DNA of 64,000 bases from Whalleya microplaca (Eukaryota; Ascomycota; Sordariomycetes; Xylariales; Xylariaceae): the NCBI GenBank assembly GCA_022497155.1, contig MU385772.1, forward strand, positions 1 through 64,000, read 5' to 3'. Below are positions 11,532 through 23,856 of this stretch, piece after piece. Below the pieces are notes generated by a model. The model ran no database searches, was not told where the DNA came from, and saw only the letters and a program-made list of their open reading frames with translations. Each line of letters starts with the position of its first letter. Position 1 is the stretch's first letter. The translations under genes were made by a program, and so were the position numbers.

Positions 11532-12924
11532 CAGGGTTGTGATTAAGTCACTAATTAGTGACTTAAGTCATTAGATTTAATGACTTAAGTTAGTCAAGCC
11601 CGTGACTTAAGTCAGGCTAGTTAGTCAGCTATCTGACTAAAACTAGTGCAAGTTAGTCAGGTGACTGACTAAGACTAACTTGCTTAAGTTAGTTAGTCAC
11701 TTAAAAATGACTAATGACTTATTAAGAAATTACTTTTTTTAAAAAAAAATTAAAAAAATTAAATACCGCTTTAAATATTATATATATTTCAACTTTAAAT
11801 TAACTTATAGTATTACTTTATTACTTTATAATTAATGAAGCTAAAATAGTAATTTTACTTATTAAAATAAGCAAATTAATTAGATATTAAAATAATTTAA
11901 TTTAAAAAATTCCAATTTATTGTTTAAGCACTTTTTTAAAGAATTTGCTATAATAAATGAAATATCTTTTGAATTATTATAGTTATTATTACCGTTCTTT
12001 GATTTATTATAAGCATATTATATAATATAATTATTAACGTTAAAGTCGTTATAATATTACTTAAATATATAAAGTTATTTTAATATTAAAAACATTTAAT
12101 TTAGAGTTTTCTAATTTGTCGTTTAAGCACCTTTCCGAATAATTCATTACAATAAACTAGATATCTTTTTAATTATTATAGCTATTATTACTATCTTTTA
12201 AGTTACTATAAGCACATTATATAATACAATTATCAGCGTTAAAATTGTTATAATATTACTTAAATTTATAAAATTATTTTAAAATCGAACTTATTTAATT
12301 TAAAATTTTCCAATTCGTCGTTTAAGCATGTTTCCTAATAATTCGCTATAATAAATTAGATATCTTTTTAAATATTATAGTTATTATAACCGTTTTTAAA
12401 CCTACTATAAGCATATTATATTATATAAATATTATATAAGTTATATAGAAATTATAATTATTATATTAATAACGGTGGAAATAAATAAGTTATAAAGTTA
12501 ATTTTATTATAAATGCTAATTAGGAATTTCTAAAATAAATTATTATAAATAACGTTATATATTCGTTAATAAAATATATAAAATTATTAACGTTAATATA
12601 ATATATTATATGTTATTAAATATATTATTATAAATTAACCTAATATTAATAACTGTTTATATTAAAAAAGTATATTAATATTAATAAAAGTTGAAGTTTT
12701 TTTAAAAATTTCAAAAATTTTAGCAAGTTATTAGTCATTTCTAAGTCACTAACTAACTAACTTGCAAATGACTTAAGTTAGTCAGCCACCTGACTAAGAC
12801 TAGCCTAGTTAGTCAGCAGGTCTAACTAAGACTAGCTTAGTTAGTCATAACCCTTGATTAAAACTAGCAAGTTAGTTAGTGACTTAAAAATAACTAATGA
12901 CTTAAGTCATTTATCACAACCCTG
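11532..12924 (+). mobile_element. hAT-type element copy A (non-autonomous, 1393 bp)
   Basis: Starts cagggttgtgattaag and ends catttatcacaaccctg, giving short terminal inverted repeats (cagggttgtgat). It is flanked by an exact 8-bp duplication cttatagt (11524-11531 and 12925-12932). TIRs of this form with 8-bp TSDs are the hallmark of the hAT superfamily. Both ends carry arrays of gacttaagtca and tagtcaggtgactgacta units. It has no open frame and contains a 199-bp tandem repeat. It interrupts the RNase H region of Gypsy 1. The same element, inverted, lies at 13626-14811. Confidence 0.9.
11911..12430. repeat. 199-bp tandem repeat inside hAT copy A
   Basis: The landmark (t/c)gtttaagca occurs at 11921, 12120 and 12319, exactly 199 bp apart. 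The flanking sequence (aataaattagatatcttttt, the Taagcatattatataat block) repeats in step, giving about 2.6 copies. An equivalent three-unit array is present in copy B, so it belongs to the element. Confidence 0.85.
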
Positions 12925-12932
12925 CTTATAGT

Positions 12933-13617
12933 TATCTTTACCGATTATTCCGCGACTAAAAGTATCTTTAATTAAATATCTTTAATCATTTTATTTTCCG
13001 ATCGCGCTAATCGCTATTTTATAAATATATAAATATATTAATTATAATATAGCTTTTAGGTATATTATATTTTTAGTAAAATTAATTATATTCCGGATAT
13101 TTTTAGTCGCTTTTTAGTTGTTAAAAATATAGCCGATACCGATAGAAAGTTAGAAAAATTTAATAAAAAACCGGTTTTAAACCAGGTATAATTTGCCGTA
13201 AGTAAAGTTATTATAAATAATATAATGCGGTAGCGTTTCGTAAACGTATATTAAAAGGATATTAAATATAAAAAAATTATTAACGCTATAAAAAATAACG
13301 AGAACGTTATTACGTTTTTTAAGCTTGGGTATTTATTTATTATTATTTATAAGTTATTATATAATATTAATGAATGTAGAAAATATTAATTATATATTTT
13401 TTTCGGTATAGTTAAAAAATTCTTAAAAATAGCGTATAATAATAAGCATTACTAAAAATTAAAACAAATATTTGAAAAGTTTAACGGATATGTAATTATA
13501 TATAAATTATATTTAATTAAGAAATATATTAAGTATTACTTAATATATAATATATATAAAATAAACTAAAATAAGCTTGCTAAAAATTATTAATTAATTA
13601 GGCCCCCCGATCTATTA
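12933..13617 (+). pseudogene. Gypsy 1 RNase H / connection fragment between the two hAT copies
   Basis: Reads as a degraded Gypsy segment in the + strand: a TDySATKsI-like stretch, then a VYYIFSKINYIPDIFSR stretch that matches the known kpGk..vPDaLSRl motif preceding the integrase. The fragment separates two hAT insertions by only about 0.7 kb. Confidence 0.6.
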
Positions 13618-13625
13618 CTTATACG

Positions 13626-14811
13626 CAGGGTTGTGATAAATGACTTAAGTCATTAGTCATTTTTTAGTCACTAACTAACTTGCTAGTCTTAGTCAAGGGT
13701 TATGACTAACTAAGCTAGTCTTAGTCAGACCTGCTGACTAACTAGGCTAGTTTTAGTCAAGTGACTGACTAACTTAAGTCATTTGCAAGTTAGTTAGTTA
13801 GTGACTTAAAAATGACTAATGACTAGCCAAGCCTTTGTATTTTTTTTAATAATTATTTAAACCTTTATATAACTTATTTAATTTAAAATGTATTATTTTT
13901 ATTTTAAGTTTAATAATTATAATATAATGTATTATTAATATATTATAGGTAAAAATAATATTTTATATTATATTTAAAAAGATATTTAATTTATTATAGT
14001 GATTTATTAATAAACATGCTTAAACAACAAATTGTAAATTTTCAAATTAAATATTTTTAAAATTACTATAATCTGTTTAATTTAATCCATAATAATATAG
14101 TTTTAGCGTTAATATCTATAATATATTATATACATATAATAAACTAAAAAGGGTTGTAATATTTATTATAATAAAGGAGATATTGAATTTATTATAACTA
14201 TTTTTTAAAAAACGTACTTAAATAGTAAATTAAAAAGTTTTAAATTAAATGTTTTCAATATAAAAATAACTTTATAAATTTAAACTATATTATAACTTTT
14301 TTACTATTAATAATTATATTATATAATATGCTTATAATATGTTAAAAACGGCTTTAATAAATATTATAATAAAAAAGATATTTAATTTATTATAGCAAAT
14401 TTTAAAATAGGTGCTTAAATAACGAATTGGAAAAATTTAAATTAAATCATTTTAATATCTAATTAATTAGCTTATTTTAATAGGTAAAATTACTATTTTA
14501 GCTTTATAAGTTATAAAGTAATAACGTAATATTATAAATTAATTTAAAGTTAAAATATATATAATATTTAAAGCGGTATTTAATCTTTTTTAATTTTTTT
14601 TAAAAAAAAGTAATTTCTTAATAAGTCATTAGTCATTTTTAAGTGACTAACTAACTTAAGCAAGTTAGTCTTAGTCAGTCACCTAACTAACTTGCACTAG
14701 TCTTAGTCAAGTGACTGACTAACTAGCCTGACTTAAGTCACAGGCCTGACTAACTTAAGTCACTAAATCTAATGACTTAAGTCACTAATTAGTGACTTAA
14801 TCACAACCCTG
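13626..14811 (-). mobile_element. hAT-type element copy B (inverted, 1186 bp)
   Basis: Starts cagggttgtgataaatg and ends gtgacttaatcacaaccctg, which is the reverse complement arrangement of copy A. It is flanked by an exact 8-bp duplication cttatacg (13618-13625 and 14812-14819). It contains three internal units with landmarks near 14010, 14215 and 14411, matching the 199-bp array of copy A in inverted order. It is about 200 bp shorter than copy A because of a difference near the copy-A 12440-12720 side. No transposase frame is present, so it would have needed a partner element to move. Confidence 0.9.
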
Positions 14812-14819
14812 CTTATACG

Positions 14820-15650
14820 TATTATTGCTATAGATTTTATTTTAAAGCTTCCGAAAGTGTTAGCAAAAAATATTTTCTAAAAACTAAAAAAGCCCGATAA
14901 GGAATATTACGATATACTAATAATAGTTATATACGTTACGTTTAAACGTATATTTTTTATTTCCGGAAATAAAAAATATATAGTAAAAAACTAAACTGTA
15001 GTTTTAATTAAATAATTACTTTTATCCGATTAGGGAATACTATTTGAAATTATTTCCGATTGAGATAAGAAATTTACTTTAAAATTTCAGACGGGATTTT
15101 AAAAGGTAATCGGGATAAAATTATTAATAACTATAATATATTATCTATAAAATAACAAGTTATTTAAACGTAAAAATTAGACAGTAGAAATTACTTTTCG
15201 GTACTATTATTTTAAAAATCCTAAGTTTAATTAAATAAATATATTACTTATATTATAATAAAACTTTAATAACGTATATAGCGATTCGATTAAATTTTCC
15301 GTATACGAAATGCTTTTTAAATTTAAGCTTTTTACATCGAACAACTTATTTATAACTTTAAATAATTCCCGACGTTATAAAAATATCCGATTTCTATATA
15401 AATATATTCGTAAAAATACCGAGCTATTTATAGATTTTGTAATTTTACGGGCTAAAAAGTTATATAATTAAAAGTATAAGTTAATGGAATTTAGGGAAGA
15501 AAATAAAGTATATTTTAATTTATATAATAGATATAACTTTTTTAATAAATCTAGCAAAAAGCTATCGCAATAACGCGCCGGGCTATATAAGGTAATTAAA
15601 AAATAAAGCGTAATGTCTATAAATTAAACTTTAGAAAAGATATCGATATT
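14820..15650 (+). pseudogene. Gypsy 1 integrase relic
   Basis: After copy B the + strand continues the pol relic. It shows the integrase core pattern DFI..LPk, then LSDQGilFe..sD.DkKFT, and further on TVEItfRYY with the NPKfN..iLL.LQ..fNN tail, which matches known Gypsy integrases. Stops are frequent. It ends before the C-terminal region and the right LTR. Confidence 0.65.
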
Positions 15651-16126
15651 TACTGAATTATTTTAATTATATACTTATTTTTAAAACCTAATAATAAAAA
15701 CCCTTTTTATTATATAAATCCTCCGCTTAAACTAATTGTTTTTAATTAAAATAAAAATCTAAATATTACACCTATATTTAAAACTAAAGTAATTTTTAAT
15801 TATTGACTTAATTATTATAAAAACGGTTGTAACTATTTAATTAAATAAAAGGGCTATAAATATAATAATAATAGCTAGAAACTTAAGATAAAATTACGTA
15901 AAAAAAGTTCCTCCCAGTTAATAAATAAGTATTAGCTATAGCAAATTAAAAAAAAGCTAATTATTATATTAGAACAAAAGAATATTAAAAATAAAAAGCT
16001 TGTTAAGCGAAAAAAAAGTCGTCCTTATAAAAATCCGTAAGCATTTTTAAACATTTATAAAATTAAACCTATATAATTAAAATAAAGCTATTAAAGATAA
16101 TAAAGCTTTTTTTATTCCGTGGCATT

Positions 16127-16306
16127 TGATATAAAGCCCCGGAGGGGCCCTCCGAACTAACTTAAATTAAATAAAATAAAATAGTAAATAAGAAAAATAA
16201 AAAATCCTAAGTATTTAAAATTATAACTCCGTTATAACCTAAATGTTAAATCTTTATTTATTTTATAATATTTACTACTACTTTATAATAACCTTTTTTA
16301 ATAACA
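16127..16306 (+). repeat. Right LTR of Gypsy 1
   Basis: About 180 bp, starting tgatataaagccccgg and ending ttttttaataaca. It is the uninterrupted reference for the split left LTR. Confidence 0.75.
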
Positions 16307-16322
16307 AATTAATTATACTAGA

Positions 16323-16573
16323 TGTCATGGATTCACTTAATCCTGTGACCTAATTAGCCACTTAATCCTGTGACCTAATTAGCTTAGTCTTAGCCTAGGG
16401 TAATAAAGCGTGGAATCGGTGATGCACGGACTTCGCAGCTAATTAAGTAAGGTGGGGTAGCCACTATATAAAATACCTACGCACCTCCCGTAGTTTTAAA
16501 TTTCCAGCTTTATTACATTATATTAATTAAGTAAAAAGTATAACTATTACTACCATAGCTAGTTCCCGTGACA
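16323..16573 (+). mobile_element. Solo LTR, 251 bp, target duplication ctaga
   Basis: Begins tgtcatggattcac, ends cccgtgaca, and is flanked by ctaga at both sides (16318-16322 and 16574-16578). Inside are a direct duplication of cttaatcctgtgacctaatt and a TATA-like actatataaaatacc near 16462, the usual LTR promoter position. It is much less AT-skewed than its surroundings. No second copy is seen in the window, so this is a recombination remnant of an element family present elsewhere. Confidence 0.88.
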
Positions 16574-16686
16574 CTAGATCGAAAAAAAGAAAAATTAACG
16601 GGTAATTAATTAACTACGTTAAAAAAACGCTAAATAAATATAATAGCGGAATTAGCTAAATTTAGCGCTAAAAGACTTTATTATTA

Positions 16687-16817
16687 TATAACGACTTAAA
16701 AAAAGGTAGCGTGTATTAAATAATAGGTATATATTATTATAAAATAATAAAGTGAGGAGTAAAAAGTTAGCTAATTACTATATAATAGCTTAACTTAAAA
16801 AAACCTCCTCACCTATT
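16687..16817. repeat. Family X LTR-like repeat, copy 2, left piece
   Basis: Matches 1733-1860 (tgtgacggcttaag at the start, here tataacgacttaa; then attattataaaataataaagtgagg). It is cut at the Gypsy 2 insertion point and continues at 24074. Confidence 0.75.
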
Positions 16818-17034
16818 TGTTATAACATAAGGATTAAAGCATAGGGTATAAGATTTAAGGTATAGTTTATGCGCATTACGTAATCACAGCTTAAGCCTTA
16901 TATCTAACATATATAATAAATTTCTCGGCCGACCTTTTAGCTTAAATTCCTTCCTTTTTTTTTCTATTTTAAAATTATATAAAATATATAGGAATTAGGT
17001 CGCTAAGTTACCTTAACCCTTATAATACGTAATA
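16818..17034 (+). repeat. Left LTR of Gypsy 2
   Basis: 217 bp, tgttataacata ... cgtaata. It aligns end to end with 23857-24073. Most differences are G-to-A or C-to-T. Confidence 0.9.
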
Positions 17035-20000
17035 TAATTTTAAAATCGCTTATTATAATTTAAAAAGGCTTTTAAAATATCTTAATTAATTAGTTATTTT
17101 ATTTCTTACGTACTTATATACGATTTTTAGTCCGACTTTATTTTTAAGGCCGATTTTAAATCGTTTTATAGCTTTAATAACTTAAATTTAAACTTAAATA
17201 ATATTAGCGACAAAAAAGTCCCCACTATATTACACCTTAAATAACCCGAGTCCGCGGTAGTTACGACGGGACAATAATTTAAATTAAATTTAACACTTGT
17301 AACCGCAGCTATTATATGCGCCGCTTATATTAATAAAGCTATTTAAAATACGCGTAAGTAAGTCCGATTCGAAAAAGGTAATATAAGGGGCAATTTCCCT
17401 AATGCCGATCGATAAGTAAATCTTATTAGGCTAGCGCGCTAGTCCGCATTAATTTATCGAATATCCTAGATTTTTCCCTACCTTAATTAGGACACTATAA
17501 TTATATAAAAAAAACTATAATAATAATATAATAATAACTAATATATAAGAACTTTTTAAAATTTTTATACCTAAAATAACCTAATTAACCATAAATATTA
17601 ATCCGGAAACTTAAAATACTAACTTATAAAAACATATAAAAATAATCGCAACTAAATATAATAAATAACCGGCTAAACCTACTTTTTTATTTCAGCCATT
17701 AAGTGCCGAAAGCATTATAATTTAGCCTAATTATAAAAGTACGGTTAATTATAATAGCTTTTTTAAAATATTCTTAAAATCCCCGGTCGCATTATTTAAT
17801 AAATTTAAAATACGTAATATTATAATAATAACGTATAATAGCTAGGTAAATTTATTACTAAAGGCTATAAAAATATTACTTTATAACGTAAATATTTTAT
17901 ATAAAACTGCCCGATATTTTAAAAAGCGGGCTTATTAATTTAAGTAATTATTTATTTAAAATAAACGAGGAAATAAAATTTACGATAAAATACTATAGTC
18001 TCCCCGAAATAATTAAAAAAGATTTAAATAATTATTTAACCCAGTTATACTTACCCTACACCCTAACGCTAAATCGGGTGCCCCACCTGCCTTTAATCCA
18101 CCTGCTTTTAACCTATTTATATACCTATTTAATACAGGTGGGGCGGCTAAAAAAAATCCTCCTAACAGTAATTTTAACTCTTTTAATTTTAATTTTTCAT
18201 ACCTTTTTTACTATTTAAACTCCGATATAAATAATAATATCCCCGTTCCTAAATTAAAATTAAATATTATATTAAATAAAGTAAACTAATAAAACAAATA
18301 ATTAAAAAATCGCGACTATAAAATTGTAAAATTAAAAGACCGCTTATATAAAATTAATATAATAATTATTATATTTACTTTTAAGTTTAAAAAAACACCA
18401 AAATTAATATGCCTAATTTCTATAATAATCCCGACAAAAATATAATAAAGTTCGAAAATTAGTATACTTAAATATAAAATAAATTAGTTATTAATATAAA
18501 TTATTTCGACTCCGACTGTATAAAATTTGCCGAAATATAATCTTAATTAAAAAATAATATAATTAAAAATTTCCGACCTTATTTCCGAAAGACGCACTTA
18601 AATAAAATTACTAATATAAAAACTTTATTTACCTGTTTATATTAATAATATTTCGATTACAATTAATCTAAAAAAGTAAAAGCGGAACTTTATAATATAA
18701 AAATAATACCCGATACCGATTTCGACATTTTTAAAAATAAATTTATTTATACCGTAAGTAAAATAAGCATCCCTATTATTATATAAAAATAAGAATTCCG
18801 ATAAGTTTTAACCATTTAGTTAAAGCTTATTTTAACCTTATATTATATTAATCCGAACTATAATTTCACCCGATATATTTAAATTAGATTTAAAACCGCT
18901 TTTATATATAAAATAGCGAAAAAAAAAAGCACTTTAAAAAAATAAAAGTAAAAAAAAAATAAAAATAAGGGTAAAACTATAAAAACTAAGCCTTATGTGT
19001 TGGGAAATCGATAAATAACTAAACTAACCGATAAAAAGAAAGCTTTTTTTACTGCCGAAAACCGATATTAATACTATAAGAAAAAAAGTTATTATAGCCG
19101 GGAATGCCTTAAAAAAAAGGTTCGATTAAAATAATAACTGACGTTAAAAAGGATATTTTTTAATTTTTTATTATAGCTAAATATAACTATATTTTAATCC
19201 CGGAATCGAATTACAATAAATTTTTAAATTAGTTAAAAAAAACTAACCTTTTTAAGGAATATTGCCTCCCTTTTAAAAGAAGTATTAACAATAAATTTTA
19301 ATATAAATAAAATATTATTCGATTTTTTAAATTAAATATCCGGGGGAAAACTATTCCTTCTTAAAAGTATAATAATTTATAATAGATTATTTTTAACTAT
19401 TAAAATCTTTTTATAAAATATAGGAGTAAATAGATATATATTTATAAGTGTGATATTTACCCGTAAAGTTTTTAAATATTTAAAACCTCGGCTAATTACC
19501 GGATTTTAACCAGGTCGCATTAATAGCTATAACGGATAATTAGTTTAAATAGTAGATATATTTATTTTCGTATACTACCGGATTTAATAACGACATATGC
19601 CTAATATCCCCTTTATAATTATTAATATAACCCCCGATATTATTATCGGTAAGAAATAGTTCGAGGAATATAATATATATATAAATATTAAGCAATAACG
19701 CCTTTTATTTTCTAATAATTGGAGACTTATTATTAATATTAATATTTCTATTAATAAGGCTAAATAACTAATTCCTAATCGATAAAAGGCCTTTTTGGAA
19801 AATATATAACGACGTGAGTAATAAATAACTAATAAAGATTAGCGTTATTTAATAGGTAAATATAATTATCTTAATATAAAAAAGATTCCGGAACTTCCTT
19901 AGGTTTTAGAACTTAAGAAAATATAAACGATATTTTATAAAGATCTGATTTAATAATATATAAAGAAATTAAAAGCGGAGTTATAAAAAGCTAAAGCTAT

Positions 20001-20689
20001 TAGCCGACGCCTAATCTCGGTACTACTAACCCCCGCTATTATTTTAAGGCGGTCTATTTATATACCAGATCTAAAAGACTTTATACCTTATATAATAGTT
20101 AATAAATTTAAATAAGGTATACTATTTATAGCTAAGGTATTAGTAAACGATGGCAAGCTATAAAAGTTACCGCCTGCTACTCCTAAAAAACGCTATAAAA
20201 GTTATAAAGACGCTTTAAATTAAGCCTTCCCGTTATGCAACTAATATAGCCGTTATTAGCTAAGATATAACTGCCTGATTTAGTTCCGTAATCGACCAGC
20301 TAATATAGTGTTTATTAAAGTAATAGCTTTTTATTATATAGCTAAAAAAAATTATCTAGGTATAACTAGTCTATATAAAATCGACCGATATATTGATAAT
20401 TTAAAATATAAGGCCTCCTTAAGTCGCAACGAAATAAAGCTCCGCTAAAAAACTTTAAAAATAATACCTAAGGTTTATTATTAATACCTAAATATATTTA
20501 ATAAGGTAGACTTTAATAAATTACCCCCTTACCGACTTAAAATAGATTATAAAATCTAATTAAAAAAATCCCTAATAAATTAGGATATAGCCCTTTATAT
20601 AAAATGTTATTAAAGAAATTAGAAATTTATTACTAATATATTATTAATAATTTATATAAAAGATTTATCGAATCGAGTGTAACCCCTTA

Positions 20690-21110
20690 GGCTGCTTTTA
20701 TCCTTTTTATAATCAAGCCTAATAAAAAAATGCGTTTTTATATAAACTATCGAAAGCTAAATGCTATTATATACAAGAACCGCTACTTTTTGCCTTTTAT
20801 TAATAAAACCTTATTATATATTTCCAAAGTTAAAGTATTTATTAAAATTGATATTTATTAAACCTTTTACTGTATATAAATATATTTAAATATTAAAAAG
20901 CTGATAATTTTCCGTATTAAATATAAAGCGTATAAATATAAAGTCCTCTTTTTTAAATTAACTAATAGACTATCGACCTTTTAAAAATATATTAATAATA
21001 CTTTAATAAAATACCTGGATAATTTTTATAGCGTATATATTAATAATATTTTAATTTTCTTTAAAAACGAGATCGATTATATTAAATATATTAATAAAAT
21101 ATTAGCCCGG
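20690..21110 (+). pseudogene. Gypsy 2 reverse transcriptase relic
   Basis: The + strand translation reads ILFIIKPNKKMRFYINYRKL, then NAIIYKNRYFLPFINKTLL, then VKVFIKIDIY, then VYINNILIFF. These follow the known order VLFVKKpdGslRfCVDYR, LN..TiKNRYPLPLI.etL, ..FTKLDl, aYlDDiLIyS. The catalytic DD reads NN, an effect expected from RIP on both aspartate codons (GAC/GAT to AAT). It cannot be active. Confidence 0.85.
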
Positions 21111-21229
21111 CTATAAGTTATTAAACTATAAACCGACTTATTTAAATGTAAATTTTATATATAAAAAACTAAGTTCTTAAAATTTATTATAAGCATTAAT
21201 AAAATAGCTGTCGATTTTAAGAAAATCCG

Positions 21230-21720
21230 AGCTATCGAGTTTTAAAAAAAAACTTAAAATCGTAAAAAGCGTATAGTTCTTTTTAGGATTTTATAATTTC
21301 TACCGATAATTTATGTAAAAATATAATAGGATTATTAAACCATTTATAAATCTTACCCGGAAAAAAGAAATTTTTAATTGAACTTATAAATATCGGAAAG
21401 CTTTCGATAATTTAAAATATCGGTTAACTTACGTACCTATATTTCGTTATTTTTTATATAATTTAAAAACCAGATTTAAGACTAACGCTTTTAAAAATAT
21501 AATTATAGGCGTAATATTTTAGCGACTTTCGGAAAATTCCGAATAATACTTTATCGCATATTACTCTGAAACTATATAAAAAGCCGAGCTTAATTATAAC
21601 ATTTATAATAAGGAAATATTAGCTATAATTCGAGTATTATAAAATTAAAGAGCTAAATTAATCGGCTTATAAAACCCCCGTCCGTTTTTTATAATTATTA
21701 ACTATTATATTTTAAAATAT
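21230..21720 (+). pseudogene. Gypsy 2 RNase H relic
   Basis: Follows the reverse transcriptase. Recognisable stretches are IRAIEF at the start, the RILqFLpIIY position, and the downstream kSRAeL-YNIYNKEILAII-like run at about 21585-21640. It corresponds to the post-RT linker and RNase H of chromovirus-like Gypsy elements. Confidence 0.6.
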
Positions 21721-22434
21721 TTCGGTATTAAAAAATTCCTAAACGCTTGCTAAGTTAGTTAGGCCAAATTATTAATTTAATATTATTTTACTATTACTTA
21801 TCGGCTAGGTTTAAAAAATATATTAACTAATATTTTATTTAGGAAATTTAAAGATCTAAAGATATAAAAAGCGAAATAAGAAGCTTATTATATAATAACT
21901 TTATTTTAGCTTATACCTTACTATATTACTACGCCGATATTAAACAATATAATAATCTCTTATATTAATATAGCTATAATAAAGATTTAAAGTAAAAATA
22001 TAGGTATATTTATATTAAATTAAAATATAAAATTACTTTTAACTCCAGTATAAAATTAATAAACCTTTTATTAAAAGCTAATATTATATATAAAAACTTT
22101 AATACTTACCGGAAACGTACTTACTCCACGCCCTTATATTTTAACTACTTTATAGCTAAGCGATTAGTATTATATATAAGCCGCTTAATAGTCCCCGACT
22201 AGGACTAATTACGCACCTAGTTATTAACTAAAGCTTATTTTAAACTCCTTATTAGCTACCCGGGCTATATAAAAATAAGGCAATTAATAGCCGAACGATA
22301 CTAATGGCTAGGCTAAGCCTCCGATATAAACCGTTTCGTTAATAATTATAAATACCGACTATTTAAAATCCCTAAAAACAAAAAGCTAGGACTTTTAAAA
22401 CTATTACCGGTACTTTTATAAATCTGGCAGTATT

Positions 22435-23100
22435 TAATAATAGATTTTAAATTTATGCCTACTAATAAAAAAGGATGCGATAACCTGTTGGTAATAATAT
22501 ACCGTTTAAATAAACGATTATAATATATTTTATATATAAAATTTGTTATAGCTAAAAATATAGCGATAATATATTATTATAAACCTTTACGTATTTATAA
22601 ATTACCTTAATTAATTAGGAGTAACCGAAAACCCCAGTTTATTGTAAACTTTATAAACGAATTATTTAAAATATTAGGTATTAAATAAAAATTATTATCC
22701 GTAAGCTATTTTTAAACTATAAAATAAGCCGAAATTATAAACGCCTATATCGATTAATAATTATAACCTTTTATTAATTATTATTAAAATAATTAATTAA
22801 ATATTATCCCTATAGCCGACGCTATATAAGTAAGCTTACCTTATAAGTTTATCGGGTATTTGCTTTATAAAATAAAACGTAAATTCCTTATACCCCTGCC
22901 TTTTAATTAAAAAGCGCGTACTTAAAATTTAATAACTTTATTATTATACGAACGCTTTAATTGCGAAAATGCGTAAATAACGGCCTAAACCTTAAAAAAT
23001 TATTTAAGCTTTACCCGGGAGATTATAATTCGATTATAAGCCTATATAAGTAAATAAGCTAATCGTTATTAAAGAAAGCCTAACTTTAGACTAAGTAATT
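22435..23100 (+). pseudogene. Gypsy 2 integrase relic
   Basis: DFKFMPTNKKGCDNLLVIIY at about 22443-22502 matches the integrase motif DFI..LP.S.g.d.IlVvvDRlTK. The frame is broken repeatedly afterwards. No chromodomain could be recognised. Confidence 0.7.
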
Positions 23101-23856
23101 ATATATATATTTTTAAAAAACCGGGTATTAGTACCGACTGTCCGAATAATAAACTTAATTTCCTTATAATATAAAATTGCTACCGGATAAAAAAGATAAT
23201 CGGATACTCCTATTAATTAAAGTTGCTTAATACTTAGAAAAAATCCCGTATATTTTATATAAATCGCCTATATAAGTATTTAAATAACCTATTATTAAAA
23301 CAAGCTAATAAAAACCCTAAGGACGAAATAATTAATTTTAATAAAAAAAAGTTAATTACGTTATATCGTTATATATATATTATAAGAAATTGCAGTATTA
23401 AATATAATAAAAAAGATAAAACCTTAACCCTAAATAATATAACGCTAAAGGCTTTAAAAATAATACAACCGCGTTATAACACTATTATAATAAAAATTTT
23501 AATAAAATTAAACCCTTAATATAATTAAATAACTGGCGTAAGGCTACCGAGTTTAAGAAAAATAATTCTTTTTATAAAAATAATAATAAGGCGGTACTAT
23601 AATTAGCTAAAAGATTACGTAAGGCTAGGCATAAATAAAACACCTATTAATAAACCCCCTCCTAATAAATAACTGAGTATATAAAATATATTAACGTTAC
23701 TTATCGGTAGTAAGGGCCCGATAATATAATAGTTAATGCGTAAAACCGAGGGTATCCCTCCTTTGCTTAGGAATCACTTAAGGTTTAATCCCCGGACGGA
23801 TTAGTTTGTTATTTTTTTTAATTTTCGGGACGCGAATTTTTTTAACGGGGGGGTAA

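Larger units (their letters stand above)
4999..16306 (+). mobile_element. Ty3/Gypsy retrotransposon 1, RIP-dead and itself invaded
   Basis: Two LTRs (about 4999-5416 and 16127-16306, net length about 180 bp each) share the GC-rich start gccccggagggg and the end tttactactactttataataacc. Between them a + strand pol relic can be followed through many stops. Reverse transcriptase is at about 10440-10860, with residues like VANFCLLNKTIIPDNYLLLL, followed by the joint region near 10950-11100 (SVTGFFRLFILYY) and an RNase H/connection piece at 12940-13620. Integrase is at about 14820-15480 (LSDQGI..D*DKKFT..TVEITFRYY). Gag would lie before 10 kb but is unreadable. A solo LTR and two hAT elements are inserted in it. 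aatta occurs on both sides (4996-5000 and 16307-16311) as a possible target duplication if the LTR starts at 5001, so the edges are good to a few bases. Confidence 0.8.
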
